DNA of 64,000 nucleotides from Flavobacteriaceae bacterium. Its GTDB lineage: Bacteria; Bacteroidota; Bacteroidia; Flavobacteriales; Flavobacteriaceae. Shown piece by piece: positions 6,826 through 15,909 of the stretch (position 1 is its first letter; every line of letters begins with the position of its first letter). Both the position numbers and the translations under genes were made by a program. The DNA is taken from contig JAURRA010000018.1 in assembly GCA_030835825.1 (NCBI GenBank), positions 1-64,000 of the forward strand, written 5' to 3'. Below the pieces are notes generated by a model. The model was not told the DNA's origin. It worked only from the letters and a program-made list of their open reading frames with translations, and ran no database searches.

Positions 6826-9624
6826 TTAAAACCATTTTCTCCTAAATAACTCTACCAACTTATTGGGTGATGTGGTCACCACAAATCTCAGTTTATTGGA
6901 GTAATTGGACTGAGAAATTTCCCAACCCAGATTCGAAAAAATAGGAAAATAGAGTTCAAAATAGTCAGGAATAAAGTTCAATCTGATGCCAGAATCATAG
7001 ACGAAAAAGGGGGAATTATTGGTACTGTTTTTACTCCACCCGATATCGCCATAGGCTTCAATCCAGCGATAGATGCTCCCGCTGACGTTAGCTGTTGCCA
7101 TCCATTCGTTGGCTGTTCGTGGATTGAGGATGGACTTGAACCCCCCATCAGAGATGTAAATTTGTTGGCTAAAAATACCCTGACTTTCTGCTCTTCCTAA
7201 ATAATCGTACTCGAACAGATAATCGGAAGGTCGGTCAAGTGAAAAGTCGAAAAAGTCTGTATGCTTAATATTGTGGAAAAGGAAGGCTCCCGCAAATAGT
7301 CTCAAATTGAACTGACGTTTATTGGTCAATTTCCTGTATTGATATTCAAGACTTAGTTTGCCAAAGTCTCCTGATACCTGAAAATCTATCTTTCTGCTGT
7401 TGTAGTCAAACAAATTGTTGTCGGATGCGCCATATCTCAAATTCAATACACCGTAGTTTGGAGACAGATCTGATTCAAAAACAGCATCATTGGTGATTGA
7501 TACATATCGTAAGGTGATATTTTGACGGGCATTGGAACGCAAGTTCTCAGGATCTCTAAAATTCAATAAAACAAAAGGTGAAATGAGTCGTCCAAATTTG
7601 TTAAGGCCGATAGAATTATAGCTGCCAAACACCCCCGAGGTGATGTTATATAGCTTAAAATTGGCGTTATTATGATAGTTAATGAGAGAAGCTCTTCCCG
7701 TCCATATTTTTGACTTGGTTGAAAATTGAGGCACAAAATTCACTCTGAATGATTTCCGCAATAAGGCATGGTTGGTAAAGTATCCACCTATACTAAGCCC
7801 GTCATAAATGTTTCCAAAATCAGCTACCGGAATAACAAAAAACTGACTGTGTGAAGAATCTTCTATATCGGTTCCGATTTTGATTTTGAACGGCCGGTAG
7901 GAGAAAAACCGTTTGCTGACGGTAGCACTGTTGTTATTGTATTTGACTTCTGGGATGCTGTTGTTGGGATTTAAAACAATCTGTTCAGTGTTTGGATCAG
8001 TCCATGTGGCGAAACCATCCTCTATCCACTTATGTTCCATCGTACCGTCCTTGTAGATGACTTTCATTTCAAAGGGAATACCACTTTTTGCTTGGTCGTT
8101 GAGTTCAAATTGTTCGGGTGATTTTCTTCGAATTTTAAAATCTAATTTATCATTTTGCTGAATGAATCGGTCAAAAAACCAGCTCAATGATTTACTTGAT
8201 TTGGCTTCGACATGAGCACGAAATTTATCAGCGGTAAGTTTATCCGTTTGACCGTCCTTAAAAAAGGTTGACATGGCTTCTTTGACCAAGGGTTGCCCTG
8301 CAAAGCTGTCCATATATTTGAATCCTACACCTGCTTTAAAGGGGTTGGCATAAGTTTGATTGAATTTCAACAAGCTGTCTTTTGGGGTGGTCAGAGGTTG
8401 ATCTCTATTTGTTCGTGCCGCCTGTTCGTAGAATAATCGGTATTGACCATTAAAAGGAAGTTTGGCCAAATTATAAGTTCTAATACCCCACCAATCCGAT
8501 ATGTTGCCCAATAATTTTAGGTCAGGGTAGTGAGTCTCAACAAACTGAATCAAAACATAGGTCTCTATACCAGATTGTAACCAAAATTCATCTCTTGGAT
8601 TGATATCTAGCCGCTGATCCAACGCATTGTGAGTAATTTGTTTGACCAGTTCAAGTTCAAACTGTAACGCTTTAGGGTAGGGCTTTAAAAATGCTGGAAA
8701 TTGATTTAAAACGTAAACAGGACTATGTTTTCCGGCCGCCTCAGTTACCGGCATCTGAGCCTCTGATATCTTTCCAAAAATATCAGTTAGAAAAAGTGTC
8801 ACTTTTTCAATTGACGCCTCCTTGAGCTCATTTTCCAGATTCGTATCGTCTAAATCTGTTGCAATATGTAAATGGTCAGTTTCGAAAACAGTCAGCGGTT
8901 CTTCCCTTTGCAATATGAGGGTACAATTGTGGCTGTCTCCAAACCACTGTGCCGCAGCAGTGGGTCGGTTGATAGCATCGTTTGGATTGATCAGATCGGA
9001 GTAGATATACATCGGGCTATCGGTGGTCAGGTGAAACACCATTTGAGCTTTAGGGGAGTATAAATCATCCAAATTCTTATTGGATTGCAATATCCATTTC
9101 TCCTCATAAACAGCTGGCCAAAGCAACCAGTTTTTGAGATAAACGTTGCCTTTGTTGTCTTGACCATAGCCGGTAAATTTGCTGTTTGGTAATACCAATT
9201 TGTAGTCAATTGTAAACGGCAGGGTTTCCCCCGAAATCAATGGCCGATTCAAGGTAATTTTCCATATATCCGCTTGGTTAGTAGGGTGCTCATAGAGCAA
9301 CACATCTCCATTCGCCTCTGTCCAACTCTTGATTTCAGTAAACCCATAATCTGAATTATTGGCGTAATAAAAATTTGAAATAAATTCTTCTTCAAACCTT
9401 TGGGCTAAAGCCGTGTTGCGAGAACTGTAGCTGTTGTTCCAATCGTGCAAATAGATTTCTGTTAAGGTGTCATTACTGGTATTGGTGTACTCAACGTCTT
9501 GAGTAACATGCAGTGTTTTATTGTGCTCTGAATATTGGGCCTTGACCTTCATGCTCAGTTGACCCCAAGTTTGACAAGAGACCAACAGTAGAAGAGCGGT
9601 AAATTTTGGGGCAGTGTTTGTCAA
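6826..9624 (-). CDS. Large exported M1 aminopeptidase-like protein without zinc site
   Basis: A 932-residue exported protein. After a signal peptide (residues 1-22) comes an M1/gluzincin-like region to about residue 510, then a C-terminal half rich in alternating beta strands ending in Trp-Phe, which resembles an outer-membrane barrel. M1 peptidases bind zinc with HExxH plus a Glu in WLNEGxAxY. Here the aligned positions read KQITH (about 335) and WLQSGIETY (about 355), so two or three of the three ligands are missing. It is therefore probably not an active zinc peptidase, although the fold seems kept. It overlaps the upstream nuclease-fold gene by 4 nt and abuts the downstream E1 gene. Confidence 0.8.
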   Translation of the reverse strand: MTNTAPKFTALLLLVSCQTWGQLSMKVKAQYSEHNKTLHVTQDVEYTNTSNDTLTEIYLHDWNNSYSSRNTALAQRFEEEFISNFYYANNSDYGFTEIKSWTEANGDVLLYEHPTNQADIWKITLNRPLISGETLPFTIDYKLVLPNSKFTGYGQDNKGNVYLKNWLLWPAVYEEKWILQSNKNLDDLYSPKAQMVFHLTTDSPMYIYSDLINPNDAINRPTAAAQWFGDSHNCTLILQREEPLTVFETDHLHIATDLDDTNLENELKEASIEKVTLFLTDIFGKISEAQMPVTEAAGKHSPVYVLNQFPAFLKPYPKALQFELELVKQITHNALDQRLDINPRDEFWLQSGIETYVLIQFVETHYPDLKLLGNISDWWGIRTYNLAKLPFNGQYRLFYEQAARTNRDQPLTTPKDSLLKFNQTYANPFKAGVGFKYMDSFAGQPLVKEAMSTFFKDGQTDKLTADKFRAHVEAKSSKSLSWFFDRFIQQNDKLDFKIRRKSPEQFELNDQAKSGIPFEMKVIYKDGTMEHKWIEDGFATWTDPNTEQIVLNPNNSIPEVKYNNNSATVSKRFFSYRPFKIKIGTDIEDSSHSQFFVIPVADFGNIYDGLSIGGYFTNHALLRKSFRVNFVPQFSTKSKIWTGRASLINYHNNANFKLYNITSGVFGSYNSIGLNKFGRLISPFVLLNFRDPENLRSNARQNITLRYVSITNDAVFESDLSPNYGVLNLRYGASDNNLFDYNSRKIDFQVSGDFGKLSLEYQYRKLTNKRQFNLRLFAGAFLFHNIKHTDFFDFSLDRPSDYLFEYDYLGRAESQGIFSQQIYISDGGFKSILNPRTANEWMATANVSGSIYRWIEAYGDIGWSKNSTNNSPFFVYDSGIRLNFIPDYFELYFPIFSNLGWEISQSNYSNKLRFVVTTSPNKLVELFRRKWF

Positions 9625-10883
9625 TGTTTAAAAAATTTTTGAGCTGGGGCCGTTGAGACACTACTCTTTATAAGGTATTGGCCTTCGGGCATATGAGCTG
9701 AAGGAATGAAAAATTTAGAGTTGTAACCAATAGGTGTTTCGTAAATCAAACGACCCATAATGTCATAAATAAGCAGGTAATTTTTATCACCAAATATGCG
9801 GGAATTTACAGAAATTTCTAGACTGTCTGTTATATGGCTGTAGGCCAGTTCAAAGTCTCTATGGTTGAGGTTGTATGCCGACGTGTTTAAAAAATTATCA
9901 TTTACGGCCAATTGCATCGTTATGGGCAAATGATCACTCATATGGTACAGGTGGTCGCGAAGTGCGATACCATATAACTCTCCTTCACAATCAACAGCAT
10001 TTATCGATTGATTAAAGCAATCGGGGTTATTGTTATTGCCGACAGTGGCGTAGCTGTTTTCGATATAACTGATCTCGTTTCCGTTAATCAAGTTGCCCGA
10101 GCACAGGATGAAGTCAAACCGGTCGTCAAATCCACCAGAGGCAAAGCCGTCACCCGATAGGGCATGGGTTGATTGAGAAAACACATCCAGGTAGGCAACA
10201 TTATTATGCCAATCACCTGGGCGATTCGCAGGATCAATTAGAGGGATATTATTACTGGCGTTCAGAAATTCTTGGTAAGCGGGCTCGTCATCGTCGTAGA
10301 GATTGAAATCTCCCGCTAAAATAACATAGGAATTACTGTCTAAGCTGTCAATGTAGGTCGTAAAATCTTGAGCCATATCTAATCTGAGTTGCTCATTGGT
10401 TGATCCAGAAGACGCTTTTAAATGGCCAACAAAAACGTGAAGCATTAGAGGATTAGTAGCCTGATTAACAGTATTAAGTTTTAAAACATAATGATTGAAG
10501 TCTCTCAAGTATGTGACTACAACATCTTGATCATCGAGGATAAATTTGTTGGTGTCGTAAAAAATGAGATTCTGTAAGTTATTGAGATCATTGCTGTTAT
10601 CATCGGAGGAATTGGCCCAAAAGGGGGCAGCAACATAGGAGGGAAGGGTGTTTTGAAGTCTTAACTCTATAAGGTTTGCCCCTTCTTGATTATTTAGCTC
10701 ACAAACCATAAATAGGTCTGGCCGAGTCGCGTCAATAATGGCCTCGAGATGATCAATGCGGTCGGGATTACCTAGAGAAGGGAATTGTAATAAATTGTAA
10801 AATATCAAATTGAGTGCCTCCTGAGCCCTAACCGAATTGATCGCAAGAGCGACGCCAATGATAAGGACAAATCGTATTTTCAT
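9621..10883 (-). CDS. Secreted endonuclease/exonuclease/phosphatase-fold protein with T9SS tail
   Basis: A 420-residue exported phosphodiesterase-fold protein. A signal peptide covers residues 1-20. The EEP fold spans about 24-325, with NLLQFP at the first strand, VCELNNQEG (metal-binding Glu), AGDFNLYDDDEP (Asp and Asn) and the terminal MSDHLPITM motif (catalytic Asp-His). Residues about 345-420 form a T9SS type A-like sorting tail, with ISVNSRIFGDKNYLLIYD, IMGRLIYE and MPEGQYLIK. The protein should therefore leave through the type IX system, whose component PorQ is encoded at 59.9 kb. The substrate, nucleic acid or phospholipid, is not clear. Its stop overlaps the downstream M1-like gene by 4 nt. 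Confidence 0.88.
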   Translation of the reverse strand: MKIRFVLIIGVALAINSVRAQEALNLIFYNLLQFPSLGNPDRIDHLEAIIDATRPDLFMVCELNNQEGANLIELRLQNTLPSYVAAPFWANSSDDNSNDLNNLQNLIFYDTNKFILDDQDVVVTYLRDFNHYVLKLNTVNQATNPLMLHVFVGHLKASSGSTNEQLRLDMAQDFTTYIDSLDSNSYVILAGDFNLYDDDEPAYQEFLNASNNIPLIDPANRPGDWHNNVAYLDVFSQSTHALSGDGFASGGFDDRFDFILCSGNLINGNEISYIENSYATVGNNNNPDCFNQSINAVDCEGELYGIALRDHLYHMSDHLPITMQLAVNDNFLNTSAYNLNHRDFELAYSHITDSLEISVNSRIFGDKNYLLIYDIMGRLIYETPIGYNSKFFIPSAHMPEGQYLIKSSVSTAPAQKFFKH

Positions 10884-10950
10884 ATTCTGTTGTTATTTTC
10901 CTTGGTTATTGTATTGAGACAGACTGGATATAACAGCAGATAAGTGCAGC

Positions 10951-11631
10951 TTAGAAATTGGGGCTGTAGCTTGTGTTGCGGTAAAAATCATTAAGAATGG
11001 CAATGACCTCGTCAGGTGTATCGACCAGATGCATGAGGGACAAATCTTCGGGACTGATATTTTTGAATTGATTCAAAACCACTTTTTCAATCCATGCTAT
11101 CATGCCTCCCCAAAAATCTTTACCGACCAAAATGATAGGGAAGGCACTCACTTTTCTTGTTTGAACAAGGGTAATGGCTTCAAACAATTCGTCCAATGTG
11201 CCATAGCCACCCGGCATAACGACAAAGCCTTGGGCATACTTGACAAACATGACTTTTCTGACAAAAAAATAGTCGAAATTCAGCAATTTGTCGTGGTCAA
11301 TATAGGGATTGGCATATTGCTCCATGGGCAGCTCGATGTTCAATCCCACTGATGGCCCCTCGGCCTTTTTAGCACCTTTGTTGGCAGCTTCCATGATTCC
11401 AGGACCACCACCAGTGATTACGCCGTAACCATCTTCGACTATGCGCTCTGCAATTTTTTGACCTAATTGGTAATAGTGTTCTGACTCTGGTGTTCGGGCT
11501 GAACCAAAAATGGAAATGCAGGGCCCAATGCGACTCATTCGCTCGAAACCCTCTACAAATTCCCCCATTATTTTGAAAATCGCCCAAGAGTCATTTGTTT
11601 TCTTGTCGTTCCAATCTTTATGTGAACTCAT
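10951..11631 (-). CDS. LOG-family Rossmann protein (TIGR00730 type)
   Basis: A 226-residue cytosolic protein of the LOG family, whose members cleave cytokinin-type nucleoside monophosphates or other nucleotides to release ribose 5-phosphate. Signature motifs are present: ISIFGSARTP at about 39-48, VITGGGPGIMEAANKGA at about 75-91, and MPGGYGTLDELFEAIT at about 138-153, which hold the catalytic Arg/Glu set (PGGxGTxxE). It lies 19 nt before uvrA in reverse order, and may share a transcript with it. Bacterial substrate is not known from sequence. Confidence 0.9.
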   Translation of the reverse strand: MSSHKDWNDKKTNDSWAIFKIMGEFVEGFERMSRIGPCISIFGSARTPESEHYYQLGQKIAERIVEDGYGVITGGGPGIMEAANKGAKKAEGPSVGLNIELPMEQYANPYIDHDKLLNFDYFFVRKVMFVKYAQGFVVMPGGYGTLDELFEAITLVQTRKVSAFPIILVGKDFWGGMIAWIEKVVLNQFKNISPEDLSLMHLVDTPDEVIAILNDFYRNTSYSPNF

Positions 11632-11650
11632 TTGAAATGTATTATTGAGG

Positions 11651-14482
11651 TTAATATAACTCTTTTTTTAAATAGCGTGCGGTATAGCCTTTGGAAATTT
11701 TGCAAATCTCCTCCGGAGTTCCAGTGCCCATGATCTGGCCGCCGCCTTTGCCGCCTTCTGGACCAAGATCGATGATGTGGTCCACCAGTTTAATGACATC
11801 TAAATTGTGTTCAATGATTAAAACGGTGTTGCCCTTGTCGGTCAACCTGTTTAAAACACCCATTAAAATTCGGATATCTTCAAAATGAAGACCTGTTGTG
11901 GGCTCGTCTAAAATATAAAAGGTACTGCCCGTATCTTTTTTCGATAATTCTGTTGCCAATTTAATGCGCTGTGCCTCTCCTCCTGATAGGGTTGTAGATT
12001 GTTGTCCTAAAGAGATATACCCCAAGCCGACATCTTGAAGCGTTTTTAGTTTTCGGTAAATTTTAGGTATATGTTCAAAAAACACAACAGATTCGTCAAT
12101 GGTCATTTCCAAAACGTCGCTGATGCTTTTCCCCTTATAACGCACTTCTAAAGTTTCGCGGTTAAAGCGCTTGCCAGAGCAGGTTTCACACTCCACGAAA
12201 ACATCGGGAAGAAAATTCATTTCAATGACTCTTAGCCCACCACCTTTACATGTCTCGCACCGGCCACCAGTCACATTAAAGCTGAATCGTCCTGGTTTAT
12301 ACCCTCTAATCATGGCTTCTGGAATTTTGACGAACAAATTCCTGATCTCGCTAAATACACCCGTGTAAGTGGCTGGATTGCTTCGAGGTGTCCTCCCAAT
12401 GGGAGATTGATTGATATCTATGACTTTGTCGATGTGTTCTAGTCCTGAAATGCTTGAGTAGGGCATAGGCACTTTCACTCCGTTGAAGTAATGGGCGTTC
12501 ATTATGGGGTAAAGCGTTTCATTGACCAGAGTAGATTTTCCGCTTCCCGATACACCTGTCACGCCAATCATTAGTCCCAAAGGAAAATGTACACTCACAT
12601 TTTTAAGGTTGTTGCCAGTGCACCCATTCAACACAATTTCTTGACCATTACCTTTCCGTCTTTTTTCAGGAATTGCTAACGATAAGGTGCCGTTGAGGTA
12701 GTCTGAGGTGAGGTTGTGATATTTTAAAATTTCCTTTGGGGTACCCTGAGCGATGATCTCTCCGCCGTGTTTTCCTGCGAATGGCCCCATGTCAATAACA
12801 TGATCGGCTTTTAGAATCATATCTTTATCGTGTTCAACAACAATAATAGAATTGCCGACATCTCTCAAATTAATCAAGGAATGGATTAACTTTTCATTGT
12901 CCCTTTGATGCAGACCGATACTTGGCTCGTCAAGTATGTACAGCACACCAACCAATTGCGATCCAATTTGTGTCGCCAGTCTGATACGTTGTGCCTCACC
13001 ACCAGACAATGACTTGGAACTGCGTCCTAACGTTAAATAGTCCAGACCTACATTCAATAAAAATTCAATACGTGTGGCAATTTCTTTGAGCACCTCCGAG
13101 CCTATGGCCAACTGTTGGCTGCTAAGTTGAGGTTCCAACTGAGCCATCCACGTGGACAACTCCTGAATGTCCATTGATGATAATTCAGCGATATTTTTAC
13201 CGTTGATTTTAAAGAAAAGGGCTTCTTTTTTAAGCCGACCACCTTGACATTCTGGGCAAAGGACTTGCTCCATATACGATTTGGCCCAGCGTTTCAAAGG
13301 ACCCGAATCGGTATGGTTAAATTGCTGCTCAATAAAGGTTACAATCCCATCGAAGTCAATTTTTAAATTGCGAGTAACGCCAAGTGTGTCGCTTTTGACT
13401 TCAAACTGTTCTTTGCCACCATATAAAATGATGTCGAGGGCTTTTTTTGGAATTTTGTTAATTGGGTCAGCTAGTGTGAACTGGTAGCACAGAGCAATGG
13501 TTTCAAGTTGTCGGCTAATCCATGTGTCCTTTGAGTTACTATGGGGCGCCAAACCACCCTGTTTAATGGACTGACTATCGTCAGGAATGATTTTAGACAT
13601 ATTGGCACGGTGTAATACCCCCAGACCGTCACAGCTAGCGCAGGCACCCTTTGGCGAATTAAATGAAAAATTATTTGGTTCTGGCTGCGCATAGGAAATT
13701 CCCGTTGTTGGACACATCAAATGGCGGCTAAAATATCTTATGTCTCCTGTCTCATGAGGTAAAACCATCAGCGAATCATCGCCTTGATACATGGCGGTAA
13801 TGATACTTTCCTTCAGTCGTTTTTTAAAATCCTCTGTCGGCCTAACTTCCAAACGGTCTATGATAATCTCGATATCGTGGGTTTTATAGCGATCGACTTT
13901 CATACCGCGACTGATATCCATGATCACGCCATCCACCCTCACCTTGATAAATCCTTGCCGGGCTATGGATTCGAATAATTCCCGATAATGCCCCTTTCTA
14001 GATTTAACCACTGGCGCTAAAATGGTAATCTTTTGCCCATTAAAATGAGTTGTGATCAGATCCAAAATCTGTTCATCAGAATAACTGACCATTTTTTCAT
14101 TGGTGTTATAACTGTAAGCTTCACCGGCGCGTGCGAATAGCAATCTGAGAAAATCGTAAATTTCTGTGATGGTTCCTACTGTCGACCGCGGTGATCTGTT
14201 GGTAGTTTTTTGTTCAATAGCAATGACGGGAGAAAGACCATCAATTTTATCGACATCAGGGCGTTCTAACCCACCTAAAAACTGCCTGGCATAGGCTGAA
14301 AAGGTCTCGATATACCGTCTCTGTCCTTCGGCATAAATGGTGTCAAAAGCCAAGGAAGACTTCCCACTACCAGAGAGCCCTGTGATGACTACCAGCTGGT
14401 TCCTAGGAATGCTTAAGTCGATGTTTTTCAGGTTGTGAACCCGGGCACCTAAAACTTCAATAAACTCCCCTTTCTGTTCCAT
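11651..14482 (-). CDS. uvrA: Excinuclease ABC subunit A
   Basis: A 943-residue damage-recognition ATPase of nucleotide excision repair, acting as a dimer with UvrB. Both ABC modules are present, with Walker A motifs GLSGSGKSS (about 35) and GVSGSGKST (about 640), both signature motifs (SLSGGEAQR and TLSGGEAQR), and CxxC zinc fingers at about 280 and about 735 (CETCKGGGLR ... CETCSGKRF). The ATG at 14482 is chosen; a TTG at 14491 would add three residues. A perfect TAATTTTG box ends 13 nt upstream of the ATG, so the leader is short. Intact and of usual length. Confidence 0.97.
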   Translation of the reverse strand: MEQKGEFIEVLGARVHNLKNIDLSIPRNQLVVITGLSGSGKSSLAFDTIYAEGQRRYIETFSAYARQFLGGLERPDVDKIDGLSPVIAIEQKTTNRSPRSTVGTITEIYDFLRLLFARAGEAYSYNTNEKMVSYSDEQILDLITTHFNGQKITILAPVVKSRKGHYRELFESIARQGFIKVRVDGVIMDISRGMKVDRYKTHDIEIIIDRLEVRPTEDFKKRLKESIITAMYQGDDSLMVLPHETGDIRYFSRHLMCPTTGISYAQPEPNNFSFNSPKGACASCDGLGVLHRANMSKIIPDDSQSIKQGGLAPHSNSKDTWISRQLETIALCYQFTLADPINKIPKKALDIILYGGKEQFEVKSDTLGVTRNLKIDFDGIVTFIEQQFNHTDSGPLKRWAKSYMEQVLCPECQGGRLKKEALFFKINGKNIAELSSMDIQELSTWMAQLEPQLSSQQLAIGSEVLKEIATRIEFLLNVGLDYLTLGRSSKSLSGGEAQRIRLATQIGSQLVGVLYILDEPSIGLHQRDNEKLIHSLINLRDVGNSIIVVEHDKDMILKADHVIDMGPFAGKHGGEIIAQGTPKEILKYHNLTSDYLNGTLSLAIPEKRRKGNGQEIVLNGCTGNNLKNVSVHFPLGLMIGVTGVSGSGKSTLVNETLYPIMNAHYFNGVKVPMPYSSISGLEHIDKVIDINQSPIGRTPRSNPATYTGVFSEIRNLFVKIPEAMIRGYKPGRFSFNVTGGRCETCKGGGLRVIEMNFLPDVFVECETCSGKRFNRETLEVRYKGKSISDVLEMTIDESVVFFEHIPKIYRKLKTLQDVGLGYISLGQQSTTLSGGEAQRIKLATELSKKDTGSTFYILDEPTTGLHFEDIRILMGVLNRLTDKGNTVLIIEHNLDVIKLVDHIIDLGPEGGKGGGQIMGTGTPEEICKISKGYTARYLKKELY

Positions 14483-14495
14483 ATTTGGCAAACGG

Positions 14496-14503
14496 CAAAA
14501 TTA
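14496..14503 (-). promoter_or_regulatory. -7 promoter box of uvrA
   Basis: On the minus strand this reads TAATTTTG, a perfect TAnnTTTG match, ending 13 nt before the uvrA ATG. A TTG lies 24 nt further upstream, slightly far for a -33 element. Confidence 0.5.
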
Positions 14504-14593
14504 CACCTTTTAATTGCAAAGGGAAAACAAGTAGCACTTTAAGTCAAGAATAATAATCACAGAACACCTATGCTGAAACGGAGGTGTTTTTTC

Positions 14594-14944
14594 TCAGGAT
14601 CTCAAGATTTTTTCCATAGCCTTGCCACGTGCCAATTCATCAATCAGTTTATCCAAATAGCGAATCTTTTGCATGAGGGGTTCTTCGATGTCCTCAACGC
14701 GATGACCGCAGATGAGTCCTTTGATTTTGGAGACATTGGGGTTTGGTCTGGGCGCTTCTTTGAAAAATGTTTGGAAGTCAGTTTTGTCGGCGATGATTCG
14801 TTGTAAAGCACCTTGATCATAACCGGTAAGCCAGAAAATGATGGTGTTAACATCTTCTTTGGTGCGCCCTTTTTTTTCGGCTTTACGGATGTAATGACGA
14901 TAGACGCCTGCAAATGACATGCTGTATACTCTGTTGAGATCCAT
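14594..14944 (-). CDS. DUF2200 family protein
   Basis: A 116-residue protein recognised as DUF2200 from its conserved opening ([23 protein letters not shown]) taken in parts, and from the [10 protein letters not shown] and [15 protein letters not shown] segments. It is basic and has no signal or membrane segment. Its fold is thought to be small and helical, and its function is unknown. It lies between uvrA and a 309-nt intergenic region, all on the minus strand. Confidence 0.85.
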   Translation of the reverse strand: MDLNRVYSMSFAGVYRHYIRKAEKKGRTKEDVNTIIFWLTGYDQGALQRIIADKTDFQTFFKEAPRPNPNVSKIKGLICGHRVEDIEEPLMQKIRYLDKLIDELARGKAMEKILRS

Positions 14945-15253
14945 AAATTGATATTTCTGCGCCTAAGGTAAATAATTTTAGATGTTTTTTTGGGTTGGGG
15001 GTCATACAAATGCCGTATCCTTACAGAAAATTGTGAAGACTTCAAAAAGGGTAAGGCTTCAAAATAGGGAAGCCTCTAATAGCAAGGAAGCTATTTTTTT
15101 TATAATCTTTCCATTAAGATAAAGACTGTTTCACGTTGCTTCATTGAAATTCTTACTTAATAACATATGTTGAATACAGACAAGAAAATAGACTTTTTTT
15201 TGAGCACCTTGAAGTTGCTGTAATTGCGTCTAATGAGAGGTTTTACTAGCGGT
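14945..15253. other. 309-nt intergenic region with two adjacent hairpins
   Basis: No open reading frame here has a plausible family or start. The only structure seen is a pair of neighbouring hairpins at 15054-15095, the second followed by a T run on the plus strand (listed separately). The rest is AT-rich and holds the presumed promoter of the DUF2200 gene. Confidence 0.6.
15054..15101 (+). terminator. Orphan hairpin pair with T run, plus strand
   Basis: Hairpin 1 pairs AGGCTTC (15054-15060) with GAAGCCT (15069-15075). Hairpin 2 pairs AATAGC (15078-15083) with GCTATT (15090-15095) and runs into eight T. This looks like an intrinsic terminator reading rightward, but no plus-strand gene lies upstream; both flanking genes are on the minus strand. 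It may end a short non-coding transcript. Confidence 0.5.
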
Positions 15254-15841
15254 TCAATGGAGATGGGGCCATTCTTTTAGCGCCTGAGTCTCAAGATCAT
15301 TATAAAAGGCAGAAAACTCATTGTAATAGATGTCGTAATCTTTGATGATTTCAACAACTGCTGTATCCATGTTTGAATGATGAGAGGTTCTGCTGTGCAT
15401 GCCTTTCAGGGCTCTATGTAGGCCATCTGTTGAACTGTAGGCGACAAGCCAATTTTGTTTAATGAGAAAAGGTTTGAGATGCAAAATCCTGTGGGGGAGT
15501 AAGTCAGTATTTTGATCCAGATAGGCATAAAACGTTTGGGCGTAAATTTCTAAAGGGGTATCGCTGAATTGCATCCAATTTTTGGCTAAAAAATGATCGT
15601 ACATCATATCCACTACCACAGCAGCATAGTGACCTTGGGAAGGAAACAGGCGTTTTTTACTTTGTCGAACAATGGGGTGTTGATCGGTGAATTGATCAAT
15701 CCATCTGTGCATTAGTATACCGCGCTGAAGGGCTTCAGGATAGTCTAAATATTGTTCCCCACGAATGCCATCCGCCATAAAATTACCAAGCATAACGCCT
15801 TGGTTTTTACCCGATAAATGCAAGTGTGCCAAATAATTCAT
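15254..15841 (-). CDS. acpH: Acyl carrier protein phosphodiesterase (AcpH family)
   Basis: A 195-residue phosphodiesterase that removes the 4'-phosphopantetheine group from acyl carrier protein. The family's first motif is clear: MNYLAHLHLSG, then MLGNFMADGIRG (residues 17-28). It is followed by LQRGILMHRWIDQFTDQHP with the metal-binding His-Asp, and VDMMYDHFLAKNW. Length and motif order fit AcpH. It is a single gene, divergent from glmM across 68 nt. The role in the cell is turnover of holo-ACP; its necessity is unknown. Confidence 0.88.
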   Translation of the reverse strand: MNYLAHLHLSGKNQGVMLGNFMADGIRGEQYLDYPEALQRGILMHRWIDQFTDQHPIVRQSKKRLFPSQGHYAAVVVDMMYDHFLAKNWMQFSDTPLEIYAQTFYAYLDQNTDLLPHRILHLKPFLIKQNWLVAYSSTDGLHRALKGMHSRTSHHSNMDTAVVEIIKDYDIYYNEFSAFYNDLETQALKEWPHLH

Positions 15842-15885
15842 CGGACGAAGTTAGGATTTCAAGCTCAGATAACCACATAGCTTAG

Positions 15886-15893
15886 TATCTTTG
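15886..15893 (+). promoter_or_regulatory. -7 promoter box of glmM
   Basis: TATCTTTG, a perfect TAnnTTTG match, ends 16 nt before the glmM ATG. No TTG is seen at the usual -33 spacing. Confidence 0.5.
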
Positions 15894-15909
15894 GTGAAAT
15901 TTTATTGAC

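Noticed and set aside
14644-15045. A 133-residue minus-strand open frame
   Set aside because: It overlaps the DUF2200 gene in another frame and has no family features; the DUF2200 frame fits a known family.
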